Below, piece after piece: positions 42,844 to 52,615 of a stretch of DNA of 64,000 bases (position 1 is its first letter; each line of letters starts with the position of its first letter). Source of the DNA: G963663615 sp963663615 (lineage in GTDB: Bacteria; Bacteroidota; Ignavibacteria; Ignavibacteriales; Melioribacteraceae); the NCBI GenBank assembly GCA_963663615.1, contig OY760517.1, forward strand, positions 124,001 through 188,000, in the 5' to 3' direction. The position numbers and the translations under genes are program-made. The notes beneath the pieces are model-generated. The model did not search any database, was not told where the DNA came from, and saw only the letters and a list, made by a program, of their open reading frames with translations.

Positions 42844-44742
42844 ATGCCGAAAATACCCTGGCAACAAAGATTATTACTCTTTTTCATAATTGCCGCATTA
42901 GTTCCGTTATTCTTTTCGAGTTATAACATTATTGATATTGCAGAAGATGAGCTGAAAAGTAACCTTAACAGCGATCTCCTTCTTAATTCACGCGATATTG
43001 CCGACCATATTGATGACAAGTTTGATCATTGGAATAATACTTTTCTAATCCAGAAGAAAATGCTGGAGAACAGAAATTTATCTTCAAAGGAAAAAGTTAC
43101 GTTGCTTTACGAAGGTTTGAAACAGCTTAAGCCTTTTATGTATTGTGCCATTTATCAGGAAGATTTTAACGGATTGATGTCGGAAAAGGTAACTCTTATA
43201 AACCGGGATTATAATGTAATAGTTGAGAATAATAAAAATTTCGATGAAAAACTTAAGACGGTTGATACTTCACAGCTATTGCGAAATGCCGATCTTCCAG
43301 TTAAATATTTTCCTGAACGAATTGAAAAGGATTTCTGGATTATTTCGGTTTATATACCCTTTAAGTTCGACGAAAAAACAGTTGGGAATTTGGTAATAAA
43401 GCTTAACCTGGATGAAATTCACTTTTATTTGCAGCAGCATCCGTTTCATGAATCGGGCGAAATTATGGTTCTTAACAAGCAGCAACAAATTATTTTCCAG
43501 GAAGAAACCAGGGGGCTTGCCCGTGATGAATCCGATATTACACGATTGCTTGCTTCCGGTAATAAAATGTATGGTACCATAACATTTGATCATAATGATG
43601 AAAAGTTTATCGGTAGCTACGCTTTTACCGATTACCCGGACTGGGTAGTGTTTTCGGAAACAACTCAGGATAAAGCCTATTTACCTTTACAGAAAATTTT
43701 ACGCAGTATTATGATATGGGTAGGTATAGGCATAATTTTCGCCATACTTATTGCATGGTTGTTTTATGACCAGATTAGTCGCCCTATTAAACGTATTGGT
43801 GAAGCCTCAAGAGAAATTGCAAAGGGAAACTTTGATGTTAAAATTGAGTATAATGTTAACGACTCAATTGGTGTTATGGCTCGTAATATTGAGGAAATGG
43901 GAACGGAACTGAAGAGTAGTTTTGAAAAAATTACTGTTCAGAACCGTGAACTGGATGAATATAGCAAAACCCTGGAAGTTAAAGTTGAAGAAAGAACTGA
44001 AAAGTTAAAGCAAAGTAACAAGGATTTGAAAGAAGCTTACATGCGAGTTCTTGAACTTAATAAACAAAAGGATCACTTCCTTGGTATTGCTGCTCATGAC
44101 CTTAAAAATCCTCTTGCCTCAATAAAAGGATTTGGAGAACTGCTGGTTGATGCCACTCCCGAAGAGGTTATTCAGTATTCTAGCACTATTATTGACAGTA
44201 GTAATAATATGCTGGATATTATTTCCGGTTTACTCGATGTTAACCGACTTGAACAGGGTAGTTTTGAACTTGAATATAAAAACTTTAATGCTGCCAAATG
44301 TTTGGATGAAGTTATTGAACAGAATAAACGTAATTGCGATATAAAAAGGATTGTGCTTGATGTTAAGGTTGATAGTGAAGATTTTGAAATTGTGTACGAC
44401 AGAACTATTTTTAAACAAGTAATGGATAATCTTATTTCAAATGCTGTAAAATTTTCGCCGTTTGATTCGAAAGTATCCATTGCTACCGAGGCTAATGAAG
44501 AGTTTGTAAGGTTGAGCGTAAAAGATCAGGGACCAGGGATTTCGGAAGATGACCAGAAAAGGTTGTATCAGAAATTTACCAAACTTACTGCACGTCCAAC
44601 TAATAATGAAAATAGTACCGGACTTGGTCTTGCAATTGTTAAGGATTTGCTTGAACTTTCCGGTGGCTCAATTAATTGTATTAGTCAATTAGGCAAAGGT
44701 GCCGAGTTTATTGTTAAATTACCAGTGTTGCCGTTAAAATAA
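42844..44742 (+). CDS. Membrane histidine kinase with extracytoplasmic sensor and HAMP domain
   Basis: 632 residues. Transmembrane helix 1 (about 10-28), a periplasmic sensor of about 260 residues (Cache-like length, with RLASGNKMYGTITFDHNDEKFIGSYAFTDYPDWVVF near its end), and transmembrane helix 2 (about 285-308). HAMP follows (RPIKRIGEASREIAKGNFDVKI), then a coiled coil, HisKA with His 418 in AHDLKNPL, and HATPase motifs NAVKFSP, DQGPGIS and STGLGLAIV. The sensor end suggests a small-molecule-binding Cache domain. Divergent partner of the NarL regulator. Followed after 44 bases by the LysM-FecR-Ig gene, so it may be the first gene of a four-gene unit. Confidence 0.92.
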   Translation: MPKIPWQQRLLLFFIIAALVPLFFSSYNIIDIAEDELKSNLNSDLLLNSRDIADHIDDKFDHWNNTFLIQKKMLENRNLSSKEKVTLLYEGLKQLKPFMYCAIYQEDFNGLMSEKVTLINRDYNVIVENNKNFDEKLKTVDTSQLLRNADLPVKYFPERIEKDFWIISVYIPFKFDEKTVGNLVIKLNLDEIHFYLQQHPFHESGEIMVLNKQQQIIFQEETRGLARDESDITRLLASGNKMYGTITFDHNDEKFIGSYAFTDYPDWVVFSETTQDKAYLPLQKILRSIMIWVGIGIIFAILIAWLFYDQISRPIKRIGEASREIAKGNFDVKIEYNVNDSIGVMARNIEEMGTELKSSFEKITVQNRELDEYSKTLEVKVEERTEKLKQSNKDLKEAYMRVLELNKQKDHFLGIAAHDLKNPLASIKGFGELLVDATPEEVIQYSSTIIDSSNNMLDIISGLLDVNRLEQGSFELEYKNFNAAKCLDEVIEQNKRNCDIKRIVLDVKVDSEDFEIVYDRTIFKQVMDNLISNAVKFSPFDSKVSIATEANEEFVRLSVKDQGPGISEDDQKRLYQKFTKLTARPTNNENSTGLGLAIVKDLLELSGGSINCISQLGKGAEFIVKLPVLPLK

Positions 44743-44786
44743 TTTTTGTGTTTGGAGATAGCGGTTTAATTAAGTGAGAAGGAAAT

Positions 44787-47102
44787 ATGCTTGTTAAAAA
44801 AGGAATTGTAATAATATCGATTTTACTCTTTGCTACTTTTGCTTTTGCACAGGATAGTAATGCAAAGAAGGTAGAGATAACTTATACATCTGATGATAAT
44901 ATCAGGGATATTGCACAAAAGTATCTTGGTGACCCAAACCTTTGGCAGGAAATTCTTTACAGCAGCAAGCTTTCTTCTGCAAAAGATCTGAAGGATGGTG
45001 TTGTTCTTACCATTTATCCGCAAAAAATATTGAATACAAATAAAAAGAAACTTGAAGCCAAAGCTAACATTGAGGAGGCTACTAAAGCCGGGGCAAGGGT
45101 ATTTGCTACCCTGCTAATCAATAATGCAATAAACGAGCTTGATAATGGGTTAAAAAGCAGACAGGATGGTAATTGGGATAAAGCATTTCAGCAGTTTACC
45201 AAATCACTTGAGTTATCGGATGCTGCAATTGAAAAGGTTAATAAGGAAAGAGTAGTTGATTCCGAAGCACTTATTTCGTTTAGAAAGGGAAAGGTTGAGA
45301 AGAAAGAATCTCGTAAGCGTGTATGGTACAACGCACCAGTTAAAACCAAACTTATGACTGATGACAGAGCGAGAACGTTATCCGATTCGTACGCTGAAAT
45401 ATCGTTTGCTGATGATAGTAAAATAAGGTTAAATGAAAATTCGCTGGCTGTAATAAAAAAATCGCGTCATGATTTACTTAACCATAAAAAGGAAAACAGT
45501 GTTAAGCTAGTTAAAGGTGATGCGTTTGCACTATTTAGTAAAAACAGCAAAAAGAAAAATGAGCTTGAAATTCCCGGAGTAAAAGTAAACGTTAAGTCCT
45601 CTTTTTTCTGGGTAGAAAAGAAAGATAAATCAACCAAGTTTGCAAACTATAATGGAGAGCTTGAAGTTACCTCACAAGACTCAACTGTTAATCTTGCCGA
45701 AAACCAAGGTGCTGTTATTCCTGAAAATGGAGTGCCTTCCGCACCAATAAATCTTCTTGCTCCTCCTGAAATTAGCTCACCTGAAAACAGTTCAAAGATT
45801 TATGATGACCAGTTTCAGATAAAATGGGCAGCTATTGATAATGCTGTTCAATATTATCTTATAATTTCCAAGGATGCTAACAGGCAACAGGTTGTTAGGA
45901 ACGAAAGAAACGTTAAAACAACAAGTATTAATGTTGAACATCTTGAACCGGGTGCATACTATTGCTTTGTATCCAGTATAGACAAGTACGGTTTCCCGGG
46001 TAAAATGAGCAGCGGTGTAAGCTTCAGTGTAATTAAAGATGAGGAGGCTCCCTTCCTGGTTGTTAAATCACCGGCAAATAACCTTATTACCAAAACCGAA
46101 ACTATTGATTTTGAAATTGAAACCGAACCAGGTTTAACTGTGGATGTAAATGGTGATAAGCTTGAATTCGAGGGGAATACGGTTTCAAAAAGTTATAAGC
46201 TTGAAAATGGCAGTAATGAATTTGTAGTTACCGCTGTTGATAATGCCGGTAATAAAACTGTTGTTATAAGAGAAGTTTATTTTGAAAAAAGTGGTGAAAT
46301 TGCTATCGTTTTTGATGAATCGCTTCGTAAACAGGGCAAGAATAAGTTTTTAACAAGTTCAAACTCATTTACGTTATCTGGTAAAACCAGACCGGAGGCA
46401 CGTCTGGAATTAACTGATAATGCCGCAGTAAGGCTGAGCACTTACTCTAATGATGATGGTGTATTCCGATTTTTAATTGGTAATATTTCCAACACGGGTA
46501 ATTACCAGTTAAAGGTTGTTACTCCGGCTGGACATGAATATACAGAACAGTTAACTATTGTTCGTGATATTAGCAAGCCGGAAATTAATTTTGCGAATAG
46601 TATTCCGGAAAAGACTAACCAAACTTCAATTACTGTTGATGGAACTCTTATTGGTGCCGATAAACTGATATTAAATGGCACTGAACTTAATCTTTCGAAC
46701 AATACATTTACAACCATATTTAATCTTAATTACGGTGAAAATAAACTCGATTTTAGAACTGAAGATCAGGCAGGTAACAAATCAGGAATAACCAAGTTTA
46801 TATTTATGGATAACCGTCCGCCTGAGCTTGTTAAATACGATATTAATAAAACCAATGCCAAAAATGTTGTTACCTTCGATATTACCCTTAACGTAAAGGA
46901 TGATAGTCAGTTACGCAAGGTTGCCAAAGTAAAAATATTTACCGGAAGTATGGTAATTAACAAATTCCTGAATTTGGCAGACAAGGAAGGAAAATACAAG
47001 GGTGCCCTCAAAATACCTGCACAAAATGCCGGTCAATCAGTTGGTTTTGAAGTAGAACTTTCTGATTATCCGGGCAATTCAAAAGTTTACAAACTACGAT
47101 AA
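44787..47102 (+). CDS. Exported LysM / FecR / Ig-like multidomain protein
   Basis: 771 residues. Signal peptide ILLFATFAFAQ. A LysM-like domain at about 28-75 (DDNIRDIAQKYLGDPNLWQEI, VVLTIYPQ) suggests peptidoglycan binding. A helical region (about 85-160) is followed by a FecR domain (about 185-310: LSDSYAEISFADDSKIRLNENS). A fibronectin-like domain and several Ig-like repeats of the glucodextranase-B type follow (VDVNGDKLEFEGNTVSKSYKLENG; NGTELNLSNNTFTTIFNL). FecR here is probably a surface or periplasmic binding module rather than a sigma regulator, as there is no TonB partner. Part of the kinase/receiver cluster. Confidence 0.85.
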   Translation: MLVKKGIVIISILLFATFAFAQDSNAKKVEITYTSDDNIRDIAQKYLGDPNLWQEILYSSKLSSAKDLKDGVVLTIYPQKILNTNKKKLEAKANIEEATKAGARVFATLLINNAINELDNGLKSRQDGNWDKAFQQFTKSLELSDAAIEKVNKERVVDSEALISFRKGKVEKKESRKRVWYNAPVKTKLMTDDRARTLSDSYAEISFADDSKIRLNENSLAVIKKSRHDLLNHKKENSVKLVKGDAFALFSKNSKKKNELEIPGVKVNVKSSFFWVEKKDKSTKFANYNGELEVTSQDSTVNLAENQGAVIPENGVPSAPINLLAPPEISSPENSSKIYDDQFQIKWAAIDNAVQYYLIISKDANRQQVVRNERNVKTTSINVEHLEPGAYYCFVSSIDKYGFPGKMSSGVSFSVIKDEEAPFLVVKSPANNLITKTETIDFEIETEPGLTVDVNGDKLEFEGNTVSKSYKLENGSNEFVVTAVDNAGNKTVVIREVYFEKSGEIAIVFDESLRKQGKNKFLTSSNSFTLSGKTRPEARLELTDNAAVRLSTYSNDDGVFRFLIGNISNTGNYQLKVVTPAGHEYTEQLTIVRDISKPEINFANSIPEKTNQTSITVDGTLIGADKLILNGTELNLSNNTFTTIFNLNYGENKLDFRTEDQAGNKSGITKFIFMDNRPPELVKYDINKTNAKNVVTFDITLNVKDDSQLRKVAKVKIFTGSMVINKFLNLADKEGKYKGALKIPAQNAGQSVGFEVELSDYPGNSKVYKLR

Positions 47103-47135
47103 ATTATGGTGTCACAAATTTTGTGACACCATAAT
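47103..47135. promoter_or_regulatory. 33-bp perfect dyad directly after the LysM-FecR-Ig gene
   Basis: ATTATGGTGTCACAAA (47103-47118), one central base, then its exact reverse complement (47120-47135). It starts on the base after the stop codon. No T-run follows on plus, so it may be an operator, an mRNA-stabilising hairpin or a processing site rather than a simple terminator. The downstream receiver gene starts 74 bases later. Confidence 0.75.
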
Positions 47136-47209
47136 AGACTATTCATTTACTGTTTTGGGCTGAATAATTAGATAATTTAGGATAAAAATTATCTTAATTG
47201 GAAAAGTAG

Positions 47210-47572
47210 ATGAATATTGTTGTGATTGATGATTCTGAGCTATTCAGGAGCGGAGTTATTTCCTATCTCACAAAAATGCCAAATATAGAAGAGGTAAACG
47301 GTGGTGGTTATTCCGAAGACAATATTTGGAGTATGGTTAATAATAACACCGACTTTCTGATTATTGATTTTGAGCATCAGAGAAATATACAGTTTGGTAT
47401 TCTGAAGAAGTTGAAAAGCCGTTTCAGCAATATCAAGATTATTGTTATTACAGGAGATCGTAACCGTAAAGTGAAATATATGTCTAATAAGCTGGAAAGC
47501 GACTATTTATTATTTAAAGATTCTGATTATATTTCGTTTATGAATATTTTATCAAATATCGGTTACAATTAA
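47210..47572 (+). CDS. Stand-alone response-regulator receiver domain
   Basis: 120 residues, one receiver domain and nothing else. The key residues are kept: D7/D8, phosphoacceptor D53 (FLIIDFE), T81 (IVITGD) and K103 (LLFKDSD). The FKDS sequence after K103 is the NarL-family style, so this looks like a NarL-type regulator without its LuxR output domain. The stop is followed directly by the next gene's ribosome-binding site, with no HTH remnant. It may act as a phosphate sink or protein-interaction switch for the kinase at 42844 or an orphan kinase. DUF3078 gene follows by 14 bases. Confidence 0.82.
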   Translation: MNIVVIDDSELFRSGVISYLTKMPNIEEVNGGGYSEDNIWSMVNNNTDFLIIDFEHQRNIQFGILKKLKSRFSNIKIIVITGDRNRKVKYMSNKLESDYLLFKDSDYISFMNILSNIGYN

Positions 47573-47586
47573 TTCGGGAGAAACAA

Positions 47587-48447
47587 GTGAAGAAATTATC
47601 CACCATTTTAATAGTTCTATTTTTTGCATGTACGGTTTTTGCAGAAACCGATGAAGCTAAAGCTGACTCAACAGAAAAATCACCATGGGAAACCTCGATG
47701 TTAACCGGCTTAAATATTAGCCAGATTGCATTAAGTAACTGGGCTGAAGGTGGTGAAAATTCTTTAACATGGACTGTTTATCTTAACTGGGACGCTGACT
47801 ACACTTCGGAAAAATGGAAATTCTCGAATGAATTTAAAGTTAAGTACGGACGTACAAAACTTGGCGATCAGGAATTCAGGATTAATGATAACGAGATTTA
47901 TAACGAATCGGTTTTGGCATACAGATTAGGTTGGGAAGTGAGTCCGTTTTTTAGTAATACTTTTCGTAGTGTTGTTGACAGAGGGTATGACTACAAGGTT
48001 GACCCAAAAGTTGAAACATCAAACTTTTTTGATCCTGCTTATATTACACAATCAGTTGGTTTTACTTACGACAAGTTAACTAATTTTAAGACTCGTCTTG
48101 GTATTGCCATTCAGGAGTCATTTGCGGATAAACATGCTGATCTTTATACCGATGATGAGGAAACCTCTGAAATTGAAACATTCAAACTCGAAACTGGTAT
48201 TGAGTCTGTATCATCAGCAAATTACACACTTGATGATAACCTGTTACTAAAATCGAAGTTGAGACTTTTTGGTACTTTCGAGGAAATTGAAAGATGGGAT
48301 GTAAGATGGGATAATACTATTGTAGCTAAAATTAATTCTCACCTTAATGTTAATCTTTCCGTACTGGTTATTTACGAAGAAAAGGTATTACCAAAAACAC
48401 AGCTTAAAGAAGCTTTGCAAATTGGTTTTACATATAAATTGTTTTAA
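47587..48447 (+). CDS. DUF3078 family protein, probable outer-membrane beta-barrel
   Basis: 286 residues with a signal peptide (FFACTVFAE). The DUF3078 start motif SPWETSMLTGLNISQIALSNWAEGGENSL is typical. Regular amphipathic beta strands follow (VYLNWDADYTSEKWKFSNEFKVKYG, QSVGFTYDKLTNFKTRLGIAIQ) and end in LQIGFTYKLF, an aromatic C-terminal outer-membrane signature. Role unknown. It follows the single receiver gene by 14 bases and probably shares its transcript. Confidence 0.83.
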   Translation: MKKLSTILIVLFFACTVFAETDEAKADSTEKSPWETSMLTGLNISQIALSNWAEGGENSLTWTVYLNWDADYTSEKWKFSNEFKVKYGRTKLGDQEFRINDNEIYNESVLAYRLGWEVSPFFSNTFRSVVDRGYDYKVDPKVETSNFFDPAYITQSVGFTYDKLTNFKTRLGIAIQESFADKHADLYTDDEETSEIETFKLETGIESVSSANYTLDDNLLLKSKLRLFGTFEEIERWDVRWDNTIVAKINSHLNVNLSVLVIYEEKVLPKTQLKEALQIGFTYKLF

Positions 48448-48572
48448 GCCCCTTATAGCCGGTTTGGTTAATAGCCTTGCCGGCTTACCCTTCTTTAATT
48501 AAAATTCTTTTAACAAATTTTTAGCAGGCAAATTGGTATATTCCGTACGTCTTTTTAATTAAAGGAGTACCA

Positions 48573-50111
48573 ATGCGTTCAATAGTATTATTATTGATTC
48601 TTGCTTTTACTGCCTCTGTATATGCACAGCAGGTTAAAGGTTATGTTTATAACGATGAAAACAATAACCGTACACTTGATAGTGGCGAAGAAAAACTTGA
48701 TAACATTCTGGTTTCCAACGGAAGGGAAATTGTAAAAACTGCTGATAATGGGTATTATGAGTTAAATGTTAATGATGGCGATGTTGTATTTATAATTAAA
48801 CCAACAGGGTATAAAACTTATATTGATGAGCTTAACCTGCCGAGGTTTTACTACATCTACAAACCGGAAGGCTCACCCGAACTTAAATTTGGTGGTATTA
48901 AACCAACAGGCAAGCTTGCCGGATATGTCAACTTTCCACTATACGAAACCAGCGAAGAGGAAAATTTTAAGTTTCTTGCTCTTGGAGATCCTCAACCAGC
49001 CGATAATAACGAACTTGACTACATCAGAGATGATATTGTTGCCGAACTTGCCGGTACTAATGCCAGTTTTAGTATTGCCCTTGGCGATATTGCTTATGAT
49101 GATTTAAGCTTGTATCCGCGTTACAACAAAATTATGTCGAAATTGGGGCATACTATTTATAATGTACCAGGTAATCATGATATGGATTATGATGCTGTTG
49201 ATGATAAGGGTGCACTTGATACTTTTAAGGAAATTTACGGACCGGCATACTATTCATTTAATTATGGCAAAATGCATTTTGTTGTACTTGATGATGTTGA
49301 ATATCATGGTGTTGAAGAAAAAGGTAAATATCATGGTTTGTTTGGGGATACGCAACTAAACTGGCTTAAACACGATCTTGAGTTGGTACCGGAACATTTT
49401 AGGGTTGTATTAACAATGCATATTCCGGTATGGCATTACAGGACAAGTAAATTTACAGTTGATGATACCCATAAGCTGCTCGAAATTATTAAATCAAAAG
49501 AAAATCTGCTTCTACTTTCCGGACATTTACATACTAATGAAAATATTTGGTTAACTGAAAAGGAAGGCTGGACAGGTGAAAAACCACTTCATAGCATGGT
49601 TTGTGGTGCTATTTGCGGCTCGTGGTGGCACGGTCCAAGAGATGACAGGAATATACCGGTGGCTGACCAAAGAGATGGTGCACCTAACGGTTACATGATA
49701 TTTGAAGCTGATGGTAGCGATTACAGTTACTCTTTTAAGGCTGCACGTTTTGATGAGGATTTCCAGATTAGAATATCTGCACCAAAGGGAACCCTGGATG
49801 CTGATTTAACCAAAGGTACTGAAATTGCGATTAATGTTTTTAATGCTGATGTGAACTGGAAAGTTGAAGCTTACCTTGACGATACAAAGCTTACAATAGA
49901 GCAGAAGTTGGAGAAAGATCCACATTTCAAGGCACTGGTTGCCAATAACCCTGATACTTGGACTACATGGATTAGAGCAATAAAAACAGGTCATATCTGG
50001 TTTGGTAAAATTAGTGAAAAACTTGAACCGGGTGTACATACTATAAAAGCGGTAGCTGAAGATGCGTTTGGAAAAAAATATTCAAGTACACGACTAATAG
50101 AGGTTAAGTAG
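48573..50111 (+). CDS. Exported calcineurin-like metallophosphoesterase
   Basis: 512 residues. Signal peptide LLILAFTASVYAQQ. N-terminal SdrD/Cna-B-like domain (about 20-100: GYVYNDENNNRTLDSGE, DNGYYELNVNDGD). The phosphoesterase core has all metal ligands: LGDPQP, ALGDIAYDD, PGNHDMD, TMHIPVWH and LLSGHLHT. The C-terminal region (about 320-512) matches the calcineurin-like C-terminal domain (SMVCGAICGSWWHGPRD). It is probably a periplasmic phosphatase or phosphodiesterase; substrate unknown. AAGGAG precedes the ATG. Own promoter likely (125-base gap upstream). Confidence 0.9.
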   Translation: MRSIVLLLILAFTASVYAQQVKGYVYNDENNNRTLDSGEEKLDNILVSNGREIVKTADNGYYELNVNDGDVVFIIKPTGYKTYIDELNLPRFYYIYKPEGSPELKFGGIKPTGKLAGYVNFPLYETSEEENFKFLALGDPQPADNNELDYIRDDIVAELAGTNASFSIALGDIAYDDLSLYPRYNKIMSKLGHTIYNVPGNHDMDYDAVDDKGALDTFKEIYGPAYYSFNYGKMHFVVLDDVEYHGVEEKGKYHGLFGDTQLNWLKHDLELVPEHFRVVLTMHIPVWHYRTSKFTVDDTHKLLEIIKSKENLLLLSGHLHTNENIWLTEKEGWTGEKPLHSMVCGAICGSWWHGPRDDRNIPVADQRDGAPNGYMIFEADGSDYSYSFKAARFDEDFQIRISAPKGTLDADLTKGTEIAINVFNADVNWKVEAYLDDTKLTIEQKLEKDPHFKALVANNPDTWTTWIRAIKTGHIWFGKISEKLEPGVHTIKAVAEDAFGKKYSSTRLIEVK

Positions 50112-50456
50112 TTTTTAGACTTTTTGTTTCGGGGACATGTATTTGTGCTCCCCGGAATATAATTAACCGGTTTTATGAAGATTCACTTCCCTGATATTTA
50201 TATCCCGAAAGGTTGCAAGAACCTTAATATACTTTAAGATGATAGTATTATACCAGTTCAAATAATTTTACTCACCAATAACAAAATTTGTTTGAAGTTA
50301 TGTTAAAAGAGAGAATTTATCAGGATTATTAACAGATTGTGTCAATTATTTTAATAGCCAGTAATAATTACTTGTAATATAGATTATTATCGTTTATAAT
50401 ACCAACTTAATTTTGTTTTAACATTGCATCTTTTGTTATAATTCAAGAGTAAATAG
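50112..50456. other. 345-bp intergenic region
   Basis: AT-rich, no convincing ORF. GGGGA (50131-50135) and TCCCC (50149-50153) form a short stem with a 13-base loop but without a T-run, so termination of the phosphoesterase gene here is uncertain. The right part must hold the promoter for the TPR kinase; none could be assigned by eye. Confidence 0.5.
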
Positions 50457-52550
50457 TTGAATATTTTTAACTCTAAAAGTAGTATATATAGTATTTCGAA
50501 TTTAATTCTCATGCTTCTTCTCATACAATTTAATTCGTTGTATCTGATAGCTTCAGATAGTGTTAAAACTAATAAAAAATCAATTACAATATTCAAGATC
50601 GATCAAGTTGCCTCCCTTTACTCACTGAAAGATAGTTTACTAAAAAGTATATCGACTGAAGTTACAGATAGTGAGTATGTTTATAATACAATGATTCTGC
50701 AGAATACTTACAGAATGCTTGGAATGCCAGATTCGTCTGAGTACTATTTTAAGCTTGGCACCAAAGTGGCATATCGTGAGGATGACGAACTTTCAATTGC
50801 TCACGTAACTTATTTTGACGGAAACCGTAAATACCTCGATAAGAAATATCTTGATGCTTATAAGGCATATCAATCATCATATACATATTATTTGAGTGAA
50901 GGAAAAAGGAGTAATGCAGCTAATGTTTATCTTGATATAGCAAAGCTATTTCAGGAAATTGAAGAATATAATGTAGCTCTGGATTACCTTGAAAAGGCTG
51001 AAAGAATTGCAAACAATACCAATAATGTTTCACTAAAATTTAAATGTTCTCTTCTTACAGGTGCAATTTATTCGTCAAACAATAACTCCAATACTGCATT
51101 CCATTTTTATCAGCAATCATTAAATATTGCAGAAACAAATAACCTGGTTAATGAAATGGTAAGTGGTTATTACCATATAGCAAAACTTCATCTGGATGAA
51201 AGGGATTTTGAAACTTCTGAAAGCTATATAGTGAAGGCATTGAAATTGTGTGAAGAACATAATGAGGTGGTATTAAGGTCTTCATTACTAACTATGATGG
51301 CATTTATTTGTAATTCAAGGGAAGACTATTTGATGGCTGTTAAATGCAATGAGCAGGCTCTTGAGTTAAGAAGAAACTATGGCGATGTTAGTCTCATTGG
51401 GAGTGGTTTACTCAATTTGGGTGCAACCTATTTCAAATTGGGTGATTATGGTAAAACTGAAGAGTATTTAATGGAAGGTTTGAAGTTTGCCCAAAAATAT
51501 AGTAATCAGTATTATGTTGAGAAAGGTTATTACCAACTGCATCAGCTATATGAAAAAACAGGTAATTTTAAGAGTTCATTAAGTAACCTCAGAAAATATA
51601 TAAGTATTAAGGATAGTGTTAATGCTCTTGTTGATAAAAATGAGCTACTGAAATCCCGTAGCAAGGAAGAAATAAGTGAAGAGCGGAGAAGAATTGAATA
51701 TCTGGTTGAAGAACGTGAAATCAGGATATTACATACACTTATTATTTCAGCCTTTTTAATTCTGCTTGCTATTACAATTGGCTCGCTAATATTATATTAT
51801 AGAAATAAAAAGCTGAACAAATATTTAATTCAGGCAAAAGAGGAAGCTGAAAACGCAGCCGATCTTAAAAACCAGTTCCTTGCACAGATGAGTCATGAGG
51901 TAAGAACTCCGCTTAATTCAATTATCAGTTTCTCCAACATAATAGGAGAGGAAGTTGAACATATTGAATCGGAAACAATTCGTGAAAGTGTAAGAATTGT
52001 TGATGCCGAAATTAACCGTATTTTGCGTACCATGGAGCTTATACTCGATATGGCTCAGATACAGAGTGGCAACTACCTTGTAAAAGTAGTAAAAATACAT
52101 TTGCTCAGGGATATTGTTAACAGAAATATTAGCCAATACAAAAACGAAATTGAAGAAAAGAATCTAAAACTTTTTGTTATAAATAATATTACAAATCCAT
52201 TTGTTTGGGCTGATCGTCATAGCCTTGAGCAAATATTCAAGAACCTTATTGATAACGCTGTTAAATTTACAGCCTCGGGTAAAATTGAAGTTGTAGTTAA
52301 CCGTAGCGTAAATAACAAGGTAGAAGTTCAGATAATTGATTCGGGTGTGGGAATGTCACCGGAATACATGGAACGGATATTTGAGCCTTTTAGCCAGGAA
52401 GAACAAGGCTACTCCAGAAAATATGAAGGTAACGGTTTAGGACTTGCATTGGTTAAGAAGTTTTGCGATTTGAACAGAATTGAAATTACTATTGAAAGTA
52501 AAAAACATTTTGGTACCAGTGTTATACTTAAGCTTGATGAGGTAATCTAA
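50457..52550 (+). CDS. TPR-containing membrane sensor histidine kinase
   Basis: 697 residues from TTG 50457 (AAGAG upstream); an ATG at 50511 is an alternative that keeps only part of the hydrophobic N-terminus. Tetratricopeptide repeats run from about 85 to 390 (YLEKAERIAN, FYQQSLNIAE, YIVKALKLCE). A coiled coil and one transmembrane helix follow (about 423-447, IISAFLILLAITIGSLILYY). HisKA has His 480 in SHEVRTPLNSI; HATPase has NAVKFTA, DSGVGM and GNGLGLALV. TPR sensor likely extracytoplasmic. No adjacent response regulator in the same orientation. Same overall plan as the kinase at 5550 but diverged in sequence. Confidence 0.88.
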   Translation: MNIFNSKSSIYSISNLILMLLLIQFNSLYLIASDSVKTNKKSITIFKIDQVASLYSLKDSLLKSISTEVTDSEYVYNTMILQNTYRMLGMPDSSEYYFKLGTKVAYREDDELSIAHVTYFDGNRKYLDKKYLDAYKAYQSSYTYYLSEGKRSNAANVYLDIAKLFQEIEEYNVALDYLEKAERIANNTNNVSLKFKCSLLTGAIYSSNNNSNTAFHFYQQSLNIAETNNLVNEMVSGYYHIAKLHLDERDFETSESYIVKALKLCEEHNEVVLRSSLLTMMAFICNSREDYLMAVKCNEQALELRRNYGDVSLIGSGLLNLGATYFKLGDYGKTEEYLMEGLKFAQKYSNQYYVEKGYYQLHQLYEKTGNFKSSLSNLRKYISIKDSVNALVDKNELLKSRSKEEISEERRRIEYLVEEREIRILHTLIISAFLILLAITIGSLILYYRNKKLNKYLIQAKEEAENAADLKNQFLAQMSHEVRTPLNSIISFSNIIGEEVEHIESETIRESVRIVDAEINRILRTMELILDMAQIQSGNYLVKVVKIHLLRDIVNRNISQYKNEIEEKNLKLFVINNITNPFVWADRHSLEQIFKNLIDNAVKFTASGKIEVVVNRSVNNKVEVQIIDSGVGMSPEYMERIFEPFSQEEQGYSRKYEGNGLGLALVKKFCDLNRIEITIESKKHFGTSVILKLDEVI

Positions 52551-52578
52551 AAAAAATGCTCCGCCTAACGACGGAGCA
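52549..52578 (-). terminator. Second of two tandem minus-strand terminators
   Basis: TGCTCCG (52557-52563) / CGGAGCA (52572-52578), 8-base loop, then eight T on minus. The A-tract sits just at the end of the plus-strand TPR kinase gene. Confidence 0.8.
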
Positions 52579-52587
52579 ACCTATGCA

Positions 52588-52615
52588 CAAAAAAAGTCGA
52601 CCGAGTGGCACGGTC
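52588..52615 (-). terminator. First of two tandem minus-strand terminators
   Basis: GACCG (52599-52603) / CGGTC (52611-52615), 7-base loop, followed on minus by a short spacer and a seven-base T-run. It lies 9 bases before the next hairpin. Confidence 0.7.

Noticed and set aside
48450..48500. Possible terminator hairpin after the DUF3078 gene (AGCCGG/CCGGCT)
   Set aside because: Interrupted stem and no T-run; too weak to list as a feature.
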